Below, piece by piece: positions 5,905 through 7,070 of a DNA stretch of 7,070 nucleotides; within the stretch, counting starts at the first letter, position 1, and each line of letters opens with the position of its first letter. Both the position numbers and the translations under genes were made by a program. The notes under the pieces were generated by a model, which worked only from the letters and a program-made list of their open reading frames with translations, was not told where the DNA came from and did no database searches. The stretch comes from an uncultured Oscillospiraceae bacterium. GTDB taxonomy: Bacteria; Bacillota; Clostridia; Oscillospirales; Ruminococcaceae. Location: assembly GCA_958427155.1 (NCBI GenBank), contig CAUABB010000073.1, forward strand, positions 1 to 7,070, read 5' to 3'.

Positions 5905-6645
5905 TCATTTTCGCTCCGGTTTTTTTACAGCATTTCGAATCGCTTTTAATTCTTCCGCGGTCAAGTCCCGAACAGAACCAGGCTTCAACATTCCCAGCCG
6001 CAAAGGGCCAACAGCTGTACGTTTCAATCTGGCAACCTCCAGCCCCACCGCTTCACACATTTTACGAATTTGACGGTTTCTTCCCTCGTGAATTACAATT
6101 TCAAGGACAACCCGCCCATCTTCTTTTGACAGTACACGTACTACGGCCGGAGCGGTTTTCTTTCCATCTATCATTACTCCTTCGGAAAGTGCAAGCGCCT
6201 GCTCATCCGTCACATCTGGCCTAACTGTAACCCTATATGTTTTGGTAACATGACGGCTTGGATGCATCAAATCATTTGCGAAGGTACCGTCATTGGTAAA
6301 CAAAAGCAAACCTTCACTGTTGCGGTCTAAACGTCCCACCGGATAAACCCGTTCTTCAATATCCTCTAAAAGATCCATGACACAGCGCCGGTCCTGATCA
6401 TCCTTAACCGTTGTTACATAACCACGTGGTTTATTCATCATTACATAACGATATTTTTTTCTGCGAGGAATATATATATTTTCTCCTTCAACAGAAACCA
6501 AATCCTTTACAGGATCAATTTTCATTCCAATCTGTGCAGGATGTCCGTTAATCTTTACCTTTCCGCGAGCAATGAGTTCTTCGGCTTTCCGACGGGAGCA
6601 ATAGCCGGCGTCGGAAAGCACCTTTTGTATTCTGATTTTTTCCAC
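5905..6645 (-). CDS. rluB: 23S rRNA pseudouridine synthase, RluB/RsuA family
   Basis: The enzyme isomerises uridine to pseudouridine in rRNA; B. subtilis and E. coli RluB act on 23S helix 90-92 uridines. The 246 residues contain an N-terminal S4 RNA-binding domain (RIQKVLSDAGYCSRRKAEEL, 5-24, to about 60), NKPRGYVTT (71-79), the catalytic motif GRLDRNSEGLLLFTNDG (104-120, nucleophile D107), HPSRHVTKTY (128-137) and HEGRNRQIRKMCEAVG (186-201). The short length without a long C-terminal tail fits Firmicute RluB. The RsuA subfamily, which modifies 16S rRNA, is the alternative. The start is GTG 6645, with AAAGGA (6653-6658) at 7-base spacing and no ATG nearby in frame. It follows the carboxypeptidase by 17 bp, echoing the dacB-rluB neighbourhood of other Firmicutes. 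Confidence 0.93.
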   Translation of the reverse strand: MEKIRIQKVLSDAGYCSRRKAEELIARGKVKINGHPAQIGMKIDPVKDLVSVEGENIYIPRRKKYRYVMMNKPRGYVTTVKDDQDRRCVMDLLEDIEERVYPVGRLDRNSEGLLLFTNDGTFANDLMHPSRHVTKTYRVTVRPDVTDEQALALSEGVMIDGKKTAPAVVRVLSKEDGRVVLEIVIHEGRNRQIRKMCEAVGLEVARLKRTAVGPLRLGMLKPGSVRDLTAEELKAIRNAVKKPERK

Positions 6646-6652
6646 GTTAAAG

Positions 6653-6658
6653 TCCTTT
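6653..6658 (-). promoter_or_regulatory. Ribosome binding site supporting the GTG start of rluB
   Basis: Read on the minus strand this is AAAGGA, 7 bases before GTG 6645. The next in-frame ATG is far inside the protein, beyond the S4 domain, so GTG is the start. Confidence 0.65.
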
Positions 6659-6662
6659 CTCT

Positions 6663-7070
6663 TTACTGTCCAAAGCTTTGGATAAATTTAAAAATTGAAT
6701 CAATCGCATTTAAAATTGCTTGAAACAATGCGCCAAATCCTCTCTCTGGCTCTGAAGACGAAGAAATTCCGCGTTCCACAGTTTCTGATGCCATTAGCTG
6801 CTGAGACGCTACAACCTCTCCTTCATAAAGATAATCTACCCGTCCTATAATTTCTCCCGCATGGACCGGCGCATAATAAAACTGCTCTACATATACCTTC
6901 GCTTTTAGTTCAGAAGGATCAACCACCGTTGTAGCAGCTCCATAAAGTTCTACAGCACAACTTTTCTGCGTTCCTCCAGTTACTGTAATATTGATATCTC
7001 CAGCAAGATCTGGAGGAATTTCAGACGCGGTTATCTTGGAAAAACCATAATCTAAAAGATTCGCCGCATC
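6663..7070 (-). CDS. D-alanyl-D-alanine carboxypeptidase (penicillin-binding protein), C-terminal part
   Basis: Such low-molecular-mass PBPs trim the terminal D-Ala from peptidoglycan pentapeptides on the outer face of the membrane. Only the last 135 residues are visible; the serine transpeptidase domain lies beyond the window edge. The visible part starts with DAANLLDYGF, the typical end of the peptidase domain. It continues as the beta-rich PBP5 C-terminal domain (VELYGAATTVVDPSELKAKV, then APVHAGEIIGRVDYLYEGEV), and ends with a Ser/Glu-rich linker and an amphipathic helix (FGALFQAILNAIDSIFKFIQ), the usual C-terminal membrane anchor. A GTG at 6926 could be misread as a start, but the frame is open through 7070 with family-like sequence. 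Synteny with rluB suggests a DacB/DacF-type enzyme; active-site motifs cannot be checked here. Confidence 0.88.
   Translation of the reverse strand, partial: DAANLLDYGFSKITASEIPPDLAGDINITVTGGTQKSCAVELYGAATTVVDPSELKAKVYVEQFYYAPVHAGEIIGRVDYLYEGEVVASQQLMASETVERGISSSSEPERGFGALFQAILNAIDSIFKFIQSFGQ

Overview
The window is an ordinary chromosomal stretch of a low-to-moderate GC Firmicute, most likely class Clostridia (Oscillospirales/Ruminococcaceae-like; this placement is an inference from protein flavour and gene order, not a search). All ten genes lie on the minus strand, so transcription runs from high to low coordinates. They are packed into what look like three transcription units. No gene-free stretch is longer than about 150 bases, and I see no tRNA, rRNA, CRISPR array, insertion sequence or phage gene.

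Unit 1 (7070 to 5523) starts outside the window. It holds the C-terminal part of a penicillin-binding D-alanyl-D-alanine carboxypeptidase, an RluB-type 23S rRNA pseudouridine synthase, and a small uncharacterised protein that may have a degenerate acetyltransferase fold. Gaps are 17 bp or less.

Unit 2 (5517 to 3632) has its own sigma-A type promoter region with two candidate promoters. It encodes a stand-alone biotin carrier protein and, 15 bp later, a carboxyltransferase of the oxaloacetate decarboxylase alpha / transcarboxylase 5S / PycB family that lacks its own biotin domain. A strong intrinsic terminator (3632-3659) closes it. The two proteins should work together: CO2 is moved between a keto acid and the biotin on the carrier. 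The partner that takes CO2 from biotin, or loads it, is not in the window.

Unit 3 (about 3553 to 1) begins at an extended -10 promoter. It is the widely conserved Firmicute cluster yicC - remA - gmk - rpoZ - priA: an endoribonuclease-family protein, the DNA-binding regulator RemA, guanylate kinase, RNA polymerase omega and the replication restart helicase PriA (cut by the window edge). coaBC, which in Bacillus subtilis sits between rpoZ and priA, is absent here.

I did not find an undescribed system. The points most worth a second look are the unassigned partner of the split biotin-dependent carboxyltransferase, a glycine in place of the usual histidine in the PriA DEEH box, the paired CxxC motifs in the small unknown protein, and the acidic RemA tail whose codons double as the gmk ribosome binding site.
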